Below are positions 15,111-22,732 of a stretch of DNA of 23,093 nt, in pieces. The position numbers were made by a program, and so were the translations under genes. Origin of the DNA: Candidatus Sodaliphilus limicaballi (GTDB lineage: Bacteria > Bacteroidota > Bacteroidia > Bacteroidales > Muribaculaceae); NCBI GenBank assembly GCA_018065815.1, contig JAGHSP010000123.1, forward strand, positions 1-23,093. Direction: 5' to 3'. The notes below the pieces were generated by a model. It ran no database searches, was not told the origin of the DNA, and saw only the letters and a program-made list of their open reading frames with translations. Position 1 is the first letter of the stretch; each line of letters begins with the position of its first letter.

Positions 15111-15788
15111 ATGAGCACGCAACTTACCGGCACGATAATTGCTAACCAAGAAGTTATCGAGGCAATTCGCAACAACTCTGCCTATGCCTACGAGAAGCAG
15201 GTCGTTCCGAATAAGAAGTCATTTATCGATCATATTCTAAACGCTATAGGAGACCTGCTGGATTCGCTCATTCCTGATATGAGTCCAAAAGATCCCGAAA
15301 ACAACATGTTGTGGATCGTTATCACGCTGGGAGTAATCTTGGTTGTGATATTGCTCGTGGCTCACTTCAAGTTCAACTTGTTCAAGTTTGCAAGGAAAAC
15401 AAAAGTTGAGAAGGATTACGAAGTGGAACTCGAGGACATCAACACTATTGAGTTTGACACGTCAATCGCCCGTGCACTTGCGGCAGGCGATTATCGCGCA
15501 GCATGCCGCTATATCTACCTCAAGACGCTCAAGGCGTTGAGCGACTCGGGTGCAATCGACTGGAAGATATTCAAGACTCCGTTGCAATACACCCGCGAGG
15601 TGCGCGACAGTGAGTTCCGCACGCTCACTAATCACTTTTTGCGCATCAGGTATGGCGACTTTGATGCCACCCGCGCTCTCTTCGACGAGATGAGTGCCCT
15701 GCACGACGTGATTGTAGAGAAGTATGCGGCAACCGTCGAGCCTGCTGTTATCCAAGCGGGCGACGAGAAAGGAGGAAACGAGGCATGA
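15111..15788 (+). CDS. DUF4129 single-pass membrane protein
   Basis: A 225-residue protein with one membrane segment (about 67-85) after a short N-terminal domain, and a C-terminal DUF4129 domain (about 118-205: ARALAAGDYRAACRYIYLKTLKAL, PLQYTREV, FLRIRYGDFDAT). DUF4129 is a helical domain that often sits beside or within transglutaminase-like and MoxR/DUF58 loci. Its function is unknown. It overlaps the DUF4350 gene by 4 bp (ATGA). Confidence 0.85.
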   Translation: MSTQLTGTIIANQEVIEAIRNNSAYAYEKQVVPNKKSFIDHILNAIGDLLDSLIPDMSPKDPENNMLWIVITLGVILVVILLVAHFKFNLFKFARKTKVEKDYEVELEDINTIEFDTSIARALAAGDYRAACRYIYLKTLKALSDSGAIDWKIFKTPLQYTREVRDSEFRTLTNHFLRIRYGDFDATRALFDEMSALHDVIVEKYAATVEPAVIQAGDEKGGNEA

Positions 15789-17128
15789 AAAATACCTATA
15801 TTTTCATAACAGCGATTGTGCTGTTGTTCGTGGGTGTGCTGTTGCTTGAGAGCGTATTGCCGATGAACTTTGATTGGAGTGAGAATTATGACCATGCTTC
15901 CGATCAACCCTTCGGATGCAAACTCTTTGATCAGGTGATGGAGAAATCCTTGCCCAATGGTTACATGGTGGACGGCCGCACACAAGCCGAGTGGTCGCGC
16001 ATCGACACAACACGCCTCACTTTTATTGAGGTGGGTGGTTATGTTGACTGCGAGTATGTTGAGACGCTTCTCGACCGCGGTGACAATGTGCTTATTGCTG
16101 CTGGTCTTACTTCGACCTGTATTGATTTGGGATTTGATGCTGTGGATTCTTACACTTATCTTAGTTCGCTTAGGCGAAATGAAGCCATGCCCGTGAAATG
16201 GTGTGCCGATGGCGTGACATTCCCGCTTAATGGTGCATTTGTGTCGGGTGGTGGTGTGAGCCATGACACAACGTTCACTATTATAGCAGACTACCCGAGG
16301 GATGGGTATGGAATACACATAGGTCTGGAAAAGGATTTTCAAGAAAAGAATAAACCAAATAACTATGATGATAGCGTTGCCACTAGTGATGACTACGATG
16401 AGTATGTTGTACCTGATGATTACGATGCTGATGATTACGATGCTGAGTACTTGAGGCAGACGCTTGCTGTGATGAAAGACTATGGCAAGGGCAAGGGACG
16501 CCTGGTAGTTGTGGGTTGTCCTTACTTGTTCACCAACTATGCTATGCGCGACACTGCCATGCAGATTCTGTCGATGCGATTCATTTCGCTTGTGGCGCAG
16601 TACCCGGTGGTGCGCATCGACTCATCGACTAGAATATATGCGGGAGGCGATGACGAGGAGTATGCCGAGAAGGTGAAGTATTCTTCATTGCGCTACTTCC
16701 TCTCGCATGCGCCGCTGCGATGGGCACTGTATCTCTTGCTGTTTACCATCGTTGCTGGCATGGCATTCACCGTGCGCCGGCGCCAGCGTGTCATCCCGGT
16801 GATTAAACCGCCTGTCAACTACACAATGGCTCTGGTGCACCACTTCGGCTCGCTTTACTTCAACCGTGGCGACCACCACGACCTGGTGTGCAAGAAATAT
16901 ATGTACTTTGCCGACACTTTGCGCCGCGAAGTGATGGTCGATGTCGATGACCTTGACCACCTTGAAGGGGAGGTGGCTATACTCTCGGCCCACACCGGCA
17001 TTGAAGCTGTGCTGTTGAGGAAACTCCTCGACGAGGTGCACATGAATGTGTATGGCGAGCACAAGTTAAGCGCACGCCAGATGGTGCGCATCATTGACAT
17101 GATGAACGATATTCAATCTAAAATTTAA
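15785..17128 (+). CDS. DUF4350 membrane protein
   Basis: A 447-residue protein: N-terminal membrane anchor (about 4-22), an extracytoplasmic domain with the DUF4350 pattern (about 35-285; FGCKLFDQVMEKS, then VGGYVDCEYVETLLDRGDNVLIAAG and GRLVVVGCPYLFTNYAM), a second membrane helix (about 311-330), and a cytoplasmic tail of about 115 residues. The early part resembles ABC-associated GldG/IF-2-like domains that bind no known ligand. An Asp/Tyr-rich insert (about 194-221) holds a DDYDA repeat. Overlaps the previous gene by 4 bp and precedes moxR by 33 bp. Confidence 0.82.
   Translation: MKNTYIFITAIVLLFVGVLLLESVLPMNFDWSENYDHASDQPFGCKLFDQVMEKSLPNGYMVDGRTQAEWSRIDTTRLTFIEVGGYVDCEYVETLLDRGDNVLIAAGLTSTCIDLGFDAVDSYTYLSSLRRNEAMPVKWCADGVTFPLNGAFVSGGGVSHDTTFTIIADYPRDGYGIHIGLEKDFQEKNKPNNYDDSVATSDDYDEYVVPDDYDADDYDAEYLRQTLAVMKDYGKGKGRLVVVGCPYLFTNYAMRDTAMQILSMRFISLVAQYPVVRIDSSTRIYAGGDDEEYAEKVKYSSLRYFLSHAPLRWALYLLLFTIVAGMAFTVRRRQRVIPVIKPPVNYTMALVHHFGSLYFNRGDHHDLVCKKYMYFADTLRREVMVDVDDLDHLEGEVAILSAHTGIEAVLLRKLLDEVHMNVYGEHKLSARQMVRIIDMMNDIQSKI
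16415..16444 (+). repeat. 15-bp tandem repeat (two units) in the DUF4350 gene
   Basis: Two exact copies of GATGATTACGATGCT (16415-16429, 16430-16444), in frame, encode DDYDA twice within an acidic 28-residue insert. In-frame units keep the protein intact, so the insert length could vary between strains. Confidence 0.9.
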
Positions 17129-17161
17129 CTTGATAATAAAAACAAAAATATAAAAGAAGAT

Positions 17162-18136
17162 ATGGAACAAATGGAACAACAGCGTCTTGACTTGAGTCAA
17201 TTCTCGCAGCGCGTAGATGAATTGCGTGATCGCATAGGCAAAATCATTGTAGGACAGGAAGAAGTTGTGGACCTTGTGCTGACGGCTATCATTGCCGACG
17301 GACATGTGCTGCTTGAGGGTGTGCCTGGTGTGGCCAAGACTCTCATGGCCCGCGTCATTTCGCGTCTGGTTGACTCCGAATTCAGCCGCATACAGTTTAC
17401 CCCCGACCTGATGCCTAGCGATGTGCTGGGAACCACGGTGTTCAACATGCAGTCGTCGCAGTTTGATTTCCATCCTGGACCCGTGTTCAGCGACATCGTG
17501 CTCGTGGATGAGATAAACCGCGCTCCCGCCAAGACACAGGCTGCCCTCTTTGAGGTGATGGCCGAGCGCCAGGTGAGTATCGACGGCACCACACACCGCA
17601 TGGGTGACCTATATACAATCATTGCAACCGAGAACCCTGTGGAGCAAGAAGGTACCTACCGCCTGCCCGAGGCACAGCTCGACCGCTTCATGATGAAAAT
17701 CGTGATGGGTTATCCCACTGCCGACGAGGAAGTTGAAGTGCTTAATCGTCACCAGAACAACTCTAAACTGGTGAAACTTGAAGGCATTGAGCCGGTGATC
17801 ACACGCGCACAGCTGCTTGAGTTGCGTGCCATGATGGACCGTGTGCTGGTTGACCCGTCGCTGTTGCGTTACATCGTCAACATCGTGCAGCAGACCCGCA
17901 ATAGCCGCACCGTGCTGCTGGGTGCGTCACCGCGTGCGTCGGTGGCTATGCTCCAGGCTTCCAAGGCTTTCGCGCTTTTGCATGGGCGCGACTTCGTGAC
18001 CCCCGACGACATCAAGGCTGTCACTCCCTCTATCCTGCAGCACCGCATCATGCTCTCGGCCGATGCCGAGATGCAAGGCTACACCGTGGCAAAGGTTGCA
18101 CAGACCCTCATCGACAAGATTGAAGTACCCAAGTAA
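17162..18136 (+). CDS. MoxR-family AAA+ ATPase
   Basis: A 324-residue AAA+ ATPase thought to act as a chaperone that remodels or matures partner proteins. Walker A GVPGVAKT (53-60), Walker B VLVDEINR (113-120), sensor-1 ATENP (155-159), and LPEAQLDRF (168-176) with its arginine are all present, as is GASPRA near the C-terminal lid. In such loci the MoxR ATPase is usually paired with a vWA-like DUF58 protein, here the next gene (22-bp gap). The start at 17162 gives MEQMEQQ; a second ATG 9 bp later is possible. Length is normal. Confidence 0.94.
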   Translation: MEQMEQQRLDLSQFSQRVDELRDRIGKIIVGQEEVVDLVLTAIIADGHVLLEGVPGVAKTLMARVISRLVDSEFSRIQFTPDLMPSDVLGTTVFNMQSSQFDFHPGPVFSDIVLVDEINRAPAKTQAALFEVMAERQVSIDGTTHRMGDLYTIIATENPVEQEGTYRLPEAQLDRFMMKIVMGYPTADEEVEVLNRHQNNSKLVKLEGIEPVITRAQLLELRAMMDRVLVDPSLLRYIVNIVQQTRNSRTVLLGASPRASVAMLQASKAFALLHGRDFVTPDDIKAVTPSILQHRIMLSADAEMQGYTVAKVAQTLIDKIEVPK

Positions 18137-18158
18137 TCAATACTCTTAACAGTAAACG

Positions 18159-19469
18159 ATGTTTATTCGTGCACGATTTTATTATATAGTCTCTGTCATC
18201 ATCCTCACGCTTGGTGCAGGTCACTGGTGGTCGCCGCTCTTTGTGGTGGGCAAGGTGATGCTTGCGTTGCTTGCGCTTGTGTTTGTTGCCGACTGCGTGC
18301 TGCTGTGGCATCGTCGTGGCATCACTGCTTCGCGTGAGTGCTCCGAGCGTTTCTCCAATGGCGATGAGAACGACGTGCTGCTACACATCGACAGCACCTA
18401 TGCCATGGGCGTGAAGCTGGACGTGATAGACGAGATTCCTCCGGTGTTCCAGCGTCGCGACATCCAGTTCGCCATGTCGCTGGCAGCAAGGCAGAGCGGC
18501 AGCATCACTTACAAGCTGCGTCCCACAGAGCGTGGCGTGTACTCGTTTGGTAAGATACGGGTGTTTGCAAGGTCGTTCCTGGGGCTGGTGATGCGCCGTT
18601 ACACGTGCGGGGAACCTCTGGACGTGAAAGTTTATCCCAGTTACTTGATGCTCAACCGCTACGAGCTGCTTGCCATGCGCAACAACCTCACCGAGCTGGG
18701 CATTAAGCGCATACGCCGCGCAGGCAATAACACCGAGTTTGAACAAATCAAAGACTATGTGCAGGGCGACGATTATCGCACTATCAACTGGAAGGCAAGC
18801 GCGCGCCGCCACCAGCTCATGGTCAACGTCTATACCGACGAGCGTTCGCAGCAGATTTATAACGTGATCGACAAAGGCCGCGTCATGCAGCAGGCTTTCG
18901 ACGGGATGACGCTGCTTGACTACAGCATCAATGCTTCGCTCATGCTTTCATACGTGGCCATTCGCAAAGAAGACAAAGCCGGACTTGTGACTTTCGATGA
19001 CGAGCTGGATTCTTATATCCCAGCCGACAAGCGTCCTGGCTACATGCAGAACATTCTCGAAGGACTGTATGCACAGGAGACGACATTCGGCGAGAGTGAC
19101 TACTCATCGCTCTGTGTCAACGTTAACCGCTTGATAAGCAAGCGCAGTCTGCTCGTGCTCTATACCAATTTCTCTGGGGTGGCATCGCTCAACCGCCAGT
19201 TGCCTTATCTGCGCCAGCTCAACAAGCGCAACCGTCTGCTTGTGGTGTTCTTTGCCGATGCCGAGCTTGTGGATTATCTCAAGAAACATCCGGCCGACAC
19301 CGAGGAATACTACCACCACGTCATTGCCGAGAAGATGGCCTACGAGAAGCGTCTCATCGTGAACACGTTGAGGCAGCAAGGCATCTACGCGCTGCTCACC
19401 ACTCCCCAAAATCTCTCTATCGACGTCCTCAACCGTTATCTCGAAATGAAGAGCCGCAACCTCTTCTAG
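18159..19469 (+). CDS. DUF58 (vWA-like) membrane protein
   Basis: A 436-residue protein with two N-terminal membrane helices (about 7-20 and 27-50), an Ig-like segment, and the DUF58 core EFEQIKDYVQGDDYRTINWKASARR split across 193-217. The following vWA-like domain has the motif NVIDKGRVM (235-243) where a metal-binding vWA would have DxSxS, so the MIDAS metal site looks degenerate. DUF58 proteins are the usual partners of MoxR ATPases, and the vWA fold should bind another protein of the complex. It ends 10 bp before the L-serine ammonia-lyase gene. Confidence 0.9.
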   Translation: MFIRARFYYIVSVIILTLGAGHWWSPLFVVGKVMLALLALVFVADCVLLWHRRGITASRECSERFSNGDENDVLLHIDSTYAMGVKLDVIDEIPPVFQRRDIQFAMSLAARQSGSITYKLRPTERGVYSFGKIRVFARSFLGLVMRRYTCGEPLDVKVYPSYLMLNRYELLAMRNNLTELGIKRIRRAGNNTEFEQIKDYVQGDDYRTINWKASARRHQLMVNVYTDERSQQIYNVIDKGRVMQQAFDGMTLLDYSINASLMLSYVAIRKEDKAGLVTFDDELDSYIPADKRPGYMQNILEGLYAQETTFGESDYSSLCVNVNRLISKRSLLVLYTNFSGVASLNRQLPYLRQLNKRNRLLVVFFADAELVDYLKKHPADTEEYYHHVIAEKMAYEKRLIVNTLRQQGIYALLTTPQNLSIDVLNRYLEMKSRNLF

Positions 19470-19479
19470 TTTGCACAGC

Positions 19480-20672
19480 ATGGAATCAATTAAATACATA
19501 TATAAAATAGGTTATGGTCCGTCAAGCAGCCACACGATGGGACCCAAGGCTGCTGCCGAGCGTTTCAAGGCATTGCACCCAGGAGCAGCGTCTTTCACTG
19601 TGTATCTCTATGGTTCGCTGGCTGCGACGGGCAAAGGTCACATGACCGACAAGGCTATCGTGGACGTGCTGTGGGAAAGACCTCTATCAAATGGGAACCC
19701 GCAACCGTGTTGCCTTTTCACACTAACGGAATGAAGTTCACCGCACTCGATGCCCAGGGCACCGTGATGGGCGAGAAAACCTATTACTCGATAGGTGGCG
19801 GCGACATCGTGGAGGAAGGGCAAGATAGGGTAGAGCACCCCGATATTTACAAACTCCACACTATCAAGGACATCAAAGCATGGTGCCAGCGCACTGGACG
19901 CACCTATTGGGAATATGTGGATCAGCATGAAGGCAGCGAGATATGGGACTACCTGCATGAAGTGTGGCAGGTGATGAAGGAAAGCATTCAGCGCGGACTC
20001 GAAGCCGAGGGCGTGTTGCCTGGCGGACTGGGTGTGCGACGCAAAGCGGTGAGCTACTACGTCAAGTCGTCGGGCTACACCGGCAGCCTCAAGAGCCGTG
20101 GCACAGTGTTTTCCTATGCGCTTGCAGTGATTGAGGAAAACGCATCGGGCGGCAAGATTGTCACAGCACCCACATGTGGCTCGTGCGGCGTGCTACCTGC
20201 TGTGCTCTATCACTTGCACAAGACCAAGGATTTCTCCGAGCAACGCATTTTGCGTGCTCTGGCCACAGCCGGCATCTTTGGCAACGTGGTCAAGGCCAAC
20301 GCATCGGTCTCGGGTGCCGAAGTGGGGTGCCAAGGCGAGGTGGGAGTGGCTTGCGCTATGGCTGCCGCTGCTGCCAACCAACTCTTTGGCGGCACTCCGT
20401 CGCAAATCGAGTATTCGGCCGAGATGGGGCTTGAACACCACCTCGGGCTCACATGCGACCCCGTGTGCGGACTCGTGCAGATCCCATGCATAGAGCGTAA
20501 CGCTTATGCCGCTGCCAGAGCACTCGACGCCAACCTGTATTCAACCTTCAGCGACGGCCAGCACTCGGTGAGTTTCGACCGCATTGTCGAGGTCATGAAA
20601 CAGACCGGCCACGACCTGCCGTCGCTCTACAATGAAACCTCCCAAGGCGGCCTAGCAGTGATAAAAAAATAA
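19480..20672 (+). pseudogene. sdaA: L-serine ammonia-lyase (sdaA), apparent frameshift
   Basis: Converts L-serine to pyruvate and ammonia using a [4Fe-4S] cluster. It is the single-chain form: start MESIKYIYKIGYGPSSSHTMGPKAAAERF, GSLAATGKGHMTDKAIVDVL, then the alpha domain with TAPTCGSCGVLPAVLYHL and LTCDPVCGLVQIPCIERNAYAA (the cluster cysteines). The first 65 or so codons and the rest are in different frames: at about 19669-19675 the sequence CTGTGGGAAAG lacks one base, and adding one (for example CTGGTGGGAAAG) joins VDVL to GKTSIKWEP and yields 397 residues, the normal length. So it is a -1 frameshift: a real mutation, programmed slippage or a sequencing error. All catalytic residues survive in the second part. 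Confidence 0.88.
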
Positions 20673-20898
20673 AATCCTAGAGGAACAAGTGTAAGTAGAA
20701 GGGTAAGTAATAAGTAGAAGGATAAGTAGAAGGATGAGTAGAAGGATAAGTAGAAGACAGTCGCACGAGCCCCTCCAGTCAGTTCTCGCTTCGGCAAGCA
20801 AGCCCCCGTGCCAGCAGCGTCAGCTGCTGGTTCCCGCTGCTGGTCCCGCTATCGGTTCAGTTCTCGCGGTTTCTCCCGCGAGCCTTGTGCCATTGATA
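20673..20898. other. Repeat-rich 226-bp spacer between sdaA and the SMR gene
   Basis: No gene is supported here. It begins with short degenerate repeats (20693-20759) and continues with GC-rich sequence holding an 8-bp perfect hairpin, CCAGCAGC/GCTGCTGG (20811-20818, 20823-20830, loop GTCA), a near-direct repeat GCTGCTGGTTCCC/GCTGCTGGTCCC (20823-20847), two copies of TCAGTTCTCGC (20779-20789, 20857-20867), and a 7-bp hairpin CTCGCGG/CCGCGAG (20863-20869, 20876-20882). The latter lies 17 bp beyond the stop of the minus-strand SMR gene but is followed by no U-run. Confidence 0.7.
20693..20759 (+). repeat. Short 12-bp tandem repeat (AAGTAGAAGGAT)
   Basis: Five 12-bp units, AAGTAGAAGGGT, AAGTAGAAGGAT twice, GAGTAGAAGGAT and AAGTAGAAGACA, with a 7-bp AAGTAAT partial unit after the first. 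It starts 20 bp after the sdaA stop. Such simple repeats vary in copy number by slippage. Confidence 0.92.
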
Positions 20899-21228
20899 TT
20901 ATCCCTTCGAGGTGAGTTCCAGGCCCACGATGCCCACGAGGATGAGCAGGGCGAAAAACATTCTGAGCAGCGATGCCGAGTCGTTGAAAAACGCGATGCC
21001 CAGCACGAATGTGCCCACGGCACCTATACCCGTCCACACGATATAGGCCGTGCTCACAGGTATAGTACGCTGCGCCAGGTACAGGAACACACCGCTCAAC
21101 GCCATACTGACGACGGCGAGCGAGATGTAGGTCCAGAACCGCTCGGGGTGGAGCCCCGAGAGCTTGAACCCTAGCGGCCAGCCCACCTCAAAGACTGCTG
21201 CTATTATAAGATATAACCACGCCGACAT
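20899..21228 (-). CDS. SMR-family exporter, Gdx/SugE type
   Basis: A 109-residue four-helix small multidrug-resistance protein (helices about 4-22, 32-52, 58-80, 85-104). The conserved Glu14 in FEVGWPLGFKLS and the PVSTAYIVWTGIGAVGTFVLG stretch are present. The pattern is closest to SugE/Gdx members, known for exporting guanidinium in exchange for protons. No guanidine riboswitch is recognisable upstream. Start: ATG 21228, which overlaps the bcp stop by one base (TAATG), so the two genes are translationally coupled. A longer frame to 21387 runs through bcp and is rejected. Confidence 0.88.
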   Translation of the reverse strand: MSAWLYLIIAAVFEVGWPLGFKLSGLHPERFWTYISLAVVSMALSGVFLYLAQRTIPVSTAYIVWTGIGAVGTFVLGIAFFNDSASLLRMFFALLILVGIVGLELTSKG

Positions 21229-21692
21229 TATTTTGCTTCGAGATGTTTGAGAATCTGCTCGGCGTGTATCTTGGTCTTGATTTCCTTGGGCGTGAAGATT
21301 TTCTCTATAACGCCTTCCTCGTTGACCAGATAGGTGGTGCGCAGGGTGCCCACTGTTCGTCGGCCGCATGCCACCTTCTCGCCCCATGCGCCCAACTGCT
21401 GGAGCAAAGTGGTCTCTACATCGGCGATAAGTGGGAATTCAAGCCCTTGTGCGTCGGCAAACTTCTTCTGCAACGCCTGGCGGTCTTTGCTCACGCCTAT
21501 GATTTCATATCCTGCGGCAGCCAGTTGCTCCTTGTGGGCCTGCAGTGAGCACGCCTCGGCGGTGCAGCCGCTAGTGTTAGCCTTGGGATAAGTGTAAAGC
21601 ACAATCTTGCGACCACGGTAATCGCTGCTTTTAATCTCACGTCCCTCCTGGTCAATGCCCAGAACTTCAGGTATTTTGTCTCCTACTTGCAT
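21228..21692 (-). CDS. bcp: Thiol peroxidase of the BCP/AhpC-TSA family
   Basis: A 154-residue peroxiredoxin that reduces peroxides using thiols from thioredoxin. The active-site pattern PxxxTxxC is present as PKANTSGC, with peroxidatic Cys43 and likely resolving Cys48 in the CTAEAC stretch. The common KDNTPGC reads KANTSGC, a mild divergence. The start is the ATG at 21692, giving MQVGDKIPEVLGIDQEG. It is upstream of and overlaps the gdx-type gene by one base, so both are one transcript. Confidence 0.93.
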   Translation of the reverse strand: MQVGDKIPEVLGIDQEGREIKSSDYRGRKIVLYTYPKANTSGCTAEACSLQAHKEQLAAAGYEIIGVSKDRQALQKKFADAQGLEFPLIADVETTLLQQLGAWGEKVACGRRTVGTLRTTYLVNEEGVIEKIFTPKEIKTKIHAEQILKHLEAK

Positions 21693-21738
21693 TATTCTGT
21701 ATTGTTATTGTACGTATATGTGTTTCAATAATTAAAAT

Positions 21739-21770
21739 AACGGGAAAGAACCCAAAAAGTCTTTCCCGTT
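21739..21770 (-). terminator. Intrinsic terminator after the OMP gene
   Basis: An 11-bp perfect stem (AACGGGAAAGA 21739-21749 with TCTTTCCCGTT 21760-21770) and a 10-nt loop lie 22 bp past the OMP stop. On the minus strand the stem is followed by TTATTTTAATT, a U-rich run as expected for a terminator. Confidence 0.8.
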
Positions 21771-21792
21771 AGATCCTTACTGATTATAGCAA

Positions 21793-22311
21793 TCAGAACT
21801 TATAGTTCGCGCCTATGCCGAATACACCCTGGTCAAGGTCCTTCATGATCGAGTGACGGTATTCAAGAGTCACGCCCCAATGATTAGAGAGCTTATACTC
21901 AACACCAGCACCAAGGTTCAGACCGAAAGCGTTGTCGTTGAATTTATCCTTGTCGCCTTCAATTCCGTGGTCCTTAAAGAACTTGTCGGCGTCAAACGTA
22001 GATCTAGCGTAGCTCAGACCCACGATAGGATAGATGTAGAGCCTCTGCTGGTACAGGTTCACGAGATATTCAGCGTTGAGGTTCATGTCCCACATGTTCA
22101 CATAGTCCTTTTGGAAGAAGTAGTTCATGCCAAATTCACCACGCACATGGTCGATGGGAGTGTATTGAATACGTGCTCCGACACCGAAATTCTTAATTCC
22201 GCTGCCGTAAATGAAATTGGCGCCCACAGCGAAGTCACCCTTATCGACTTGCGCGCTGGCTGCACCCATGCCGAGGATTGCAGCACAAAGGATTGCGATA
22301 ATTTTCTTCAT
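21793..22311 (-). CDS. Small outer-membrane beta-barrel protein
   Basis: A 172-residue protein with a clear signal peptide (MKKIIAILCAAILGMGAASAQ, cut before Q or after) and a mature chain of about 150 residues with alternating polar/hydrophobic strands (FAVGANFIYG, GVGARIQYTP, GEFGMNYFF, LNAEYLVNLY, YPIVGLSYAR, FGLNLGAGVEYKL, GVTLEYRHS) and a final strand VFGIGANYKF ending in Phe, as outer-membrane barrels do. It resembles OmpX/OmpW-like porin-family proteins common in Bacteroidota. Role not known. It has its own promoter and terminator. Confidence 0.86.
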   Translation of the reverse strand: MKKIIAILCAAILGMGAASAQVDKGDFAVGANFIYGSGIKNFGVGARIQYTPIDHVRGEFGMNYFFQKDYVNMWDMNLNAEYLVNLYQQRLYIYPIVGLSYARSTFDADKFFKDHGIEGDKDKFNDNAFGLNLGAGVEYKLSNHWGVTLEYRHSIMKDLDQGVFGIGANYKF

Positions 22312-22343
22312 GATCTTAATGTATTTTAGTGTTATCAGTGATG

Positions 22344-22375
22344 CAAAGTTACAATAAAATTATTGGTTAGTCAAA
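22344..22375 (-). promoter_or_regulatory. OMP gene promoter
   Basis: On the minus strand TTTG (22375-22372), 20 bp, TAACTTTG (22351-22344), 32 bp before the OMP ATG: a full consensus Bacteroidota promoter. Confidence 0.75.
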
Positions 22376-22412
22376 AAAAAGAACAAAAAATGGCCGAAAA
22401 AGTGCAGTAAAC

Positions 22413-22443
22413 TTGTGAGATTGAAAACTTTTTACTAATTTTG
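22413..22443 (+). promoter_or_regulatory. Promoter of the structured RNA upstream of rpmB
   Basis: TTG (22413-22415), 20 bp, TAATTTTG (22436-22443) on the + strand. The transcription start should fall about 4-6 bp on, at 22447-22449, directly at the beginning of the closing stem, so the RNA ends are set by this promoter. It is 61 bp from, and divergent to, the OMP promoter. Confidence 0.65.
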
Positions 22444-22445
22444 CA

Positions 22446-22700
22446 CTCGATTTCAAGGCAGGCAACAACGCTTTTTCCCGTTAGTCCTGTTCTGTGACCC
22501 CTGATCGTTGAAACTTCGATGTTCCTTGTGATGATGCTAAAACCAAGGGCATAAAGCGTAGGACGATATTAAATAGGTTAATCTCACAACCTCTACTCGC
22601 AGCGGCTTCTCCCCGGTGCGAATGACTGTGAACGTTAACCCCTGGAATATTGTGCTACAGTGGAGTGCCGAGTAGCTGTCTTGAAATTGAGTTAAATCAA
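22446..22700 (+). ncRNA. Candidate structured non-coding RNA (or long rpmB leader), family not recognised
   Basis: A region of about 250 nt with no ORF of its own. CTCGATTTCAAGGCAG (22446-22461) pairs with CTGTCTTGAAATTGAG (22676-22691) as a 16-bp stem with two G-U wobbles (plus one A-T swap pattern consistent with pairing), closing a 214-nt interior. Inside are AGGTT/AACCT (22575-22579/22588-22592, 8-nt loop), CTACTCG/CGAGTAG (22593-22599/22669-22675), CCTTG/CAAGG (22524-22528/22544-22548), ATCG/CGAT (22504-22507/22517-22520) and ACTGT/ACAGT. ACGCTTT/AAAGCGT (22468-22474/22553-22559) and GTCCT/AGGAC (22484-22488/22560-22564) interleave as an H-type pseudoknot. A TCTTGA/TCAAGA stem with a T-run follows (about 22679-22707) and could end the RNA or compete with the closing stem. 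It lacks the hallmarks of tmRNA, RNase P RNA and SRP RNA. Confidence 0.55.
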
Positions 22701-22732
22701 GATTTTAAAACAACATTTGAAGATAACAACGT

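Noticed and set aside
15632..16342. Minus-strand frame of 236 residues opposite DUF4129/DUF4350
   Set aside because: Antisense to two overlapping, clearly coding genes; low-complexity composition typical of shadow frames.
20693..20759. CRISPR-like array
   Set aside because: The repeated unit is 12 bp with no spacers; it is a simple tandem repeat.
20734..21174. Plus-strand frame of 146 residues after the 12-bp repeat
   Set aside because: It starts inside the repeat and runs antisense to the SMR gene.
21693..21740. Guanidine riboswitch or promoter upstream of bcp-gdx
   Set aside because: Only about 46 bp separate the bcp start from the OMP terminator and no TAnnTTTG box or riboswitch consensus is visible.
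22446..22700. tmRNA, RNase P RNA, SRP RNA or a known metabolite riboswitch
   Set aside because: No tRNA-like ends or tag ORF, no GAGGAAAGTCC core of RNase P, no SRP GNAR tetraloop motif, and no TPP, cobalamin or SAM consensus was recognised. 6S RNA (Bacteroidales-1) was not excluded, but the interior does not fold as one long rod.
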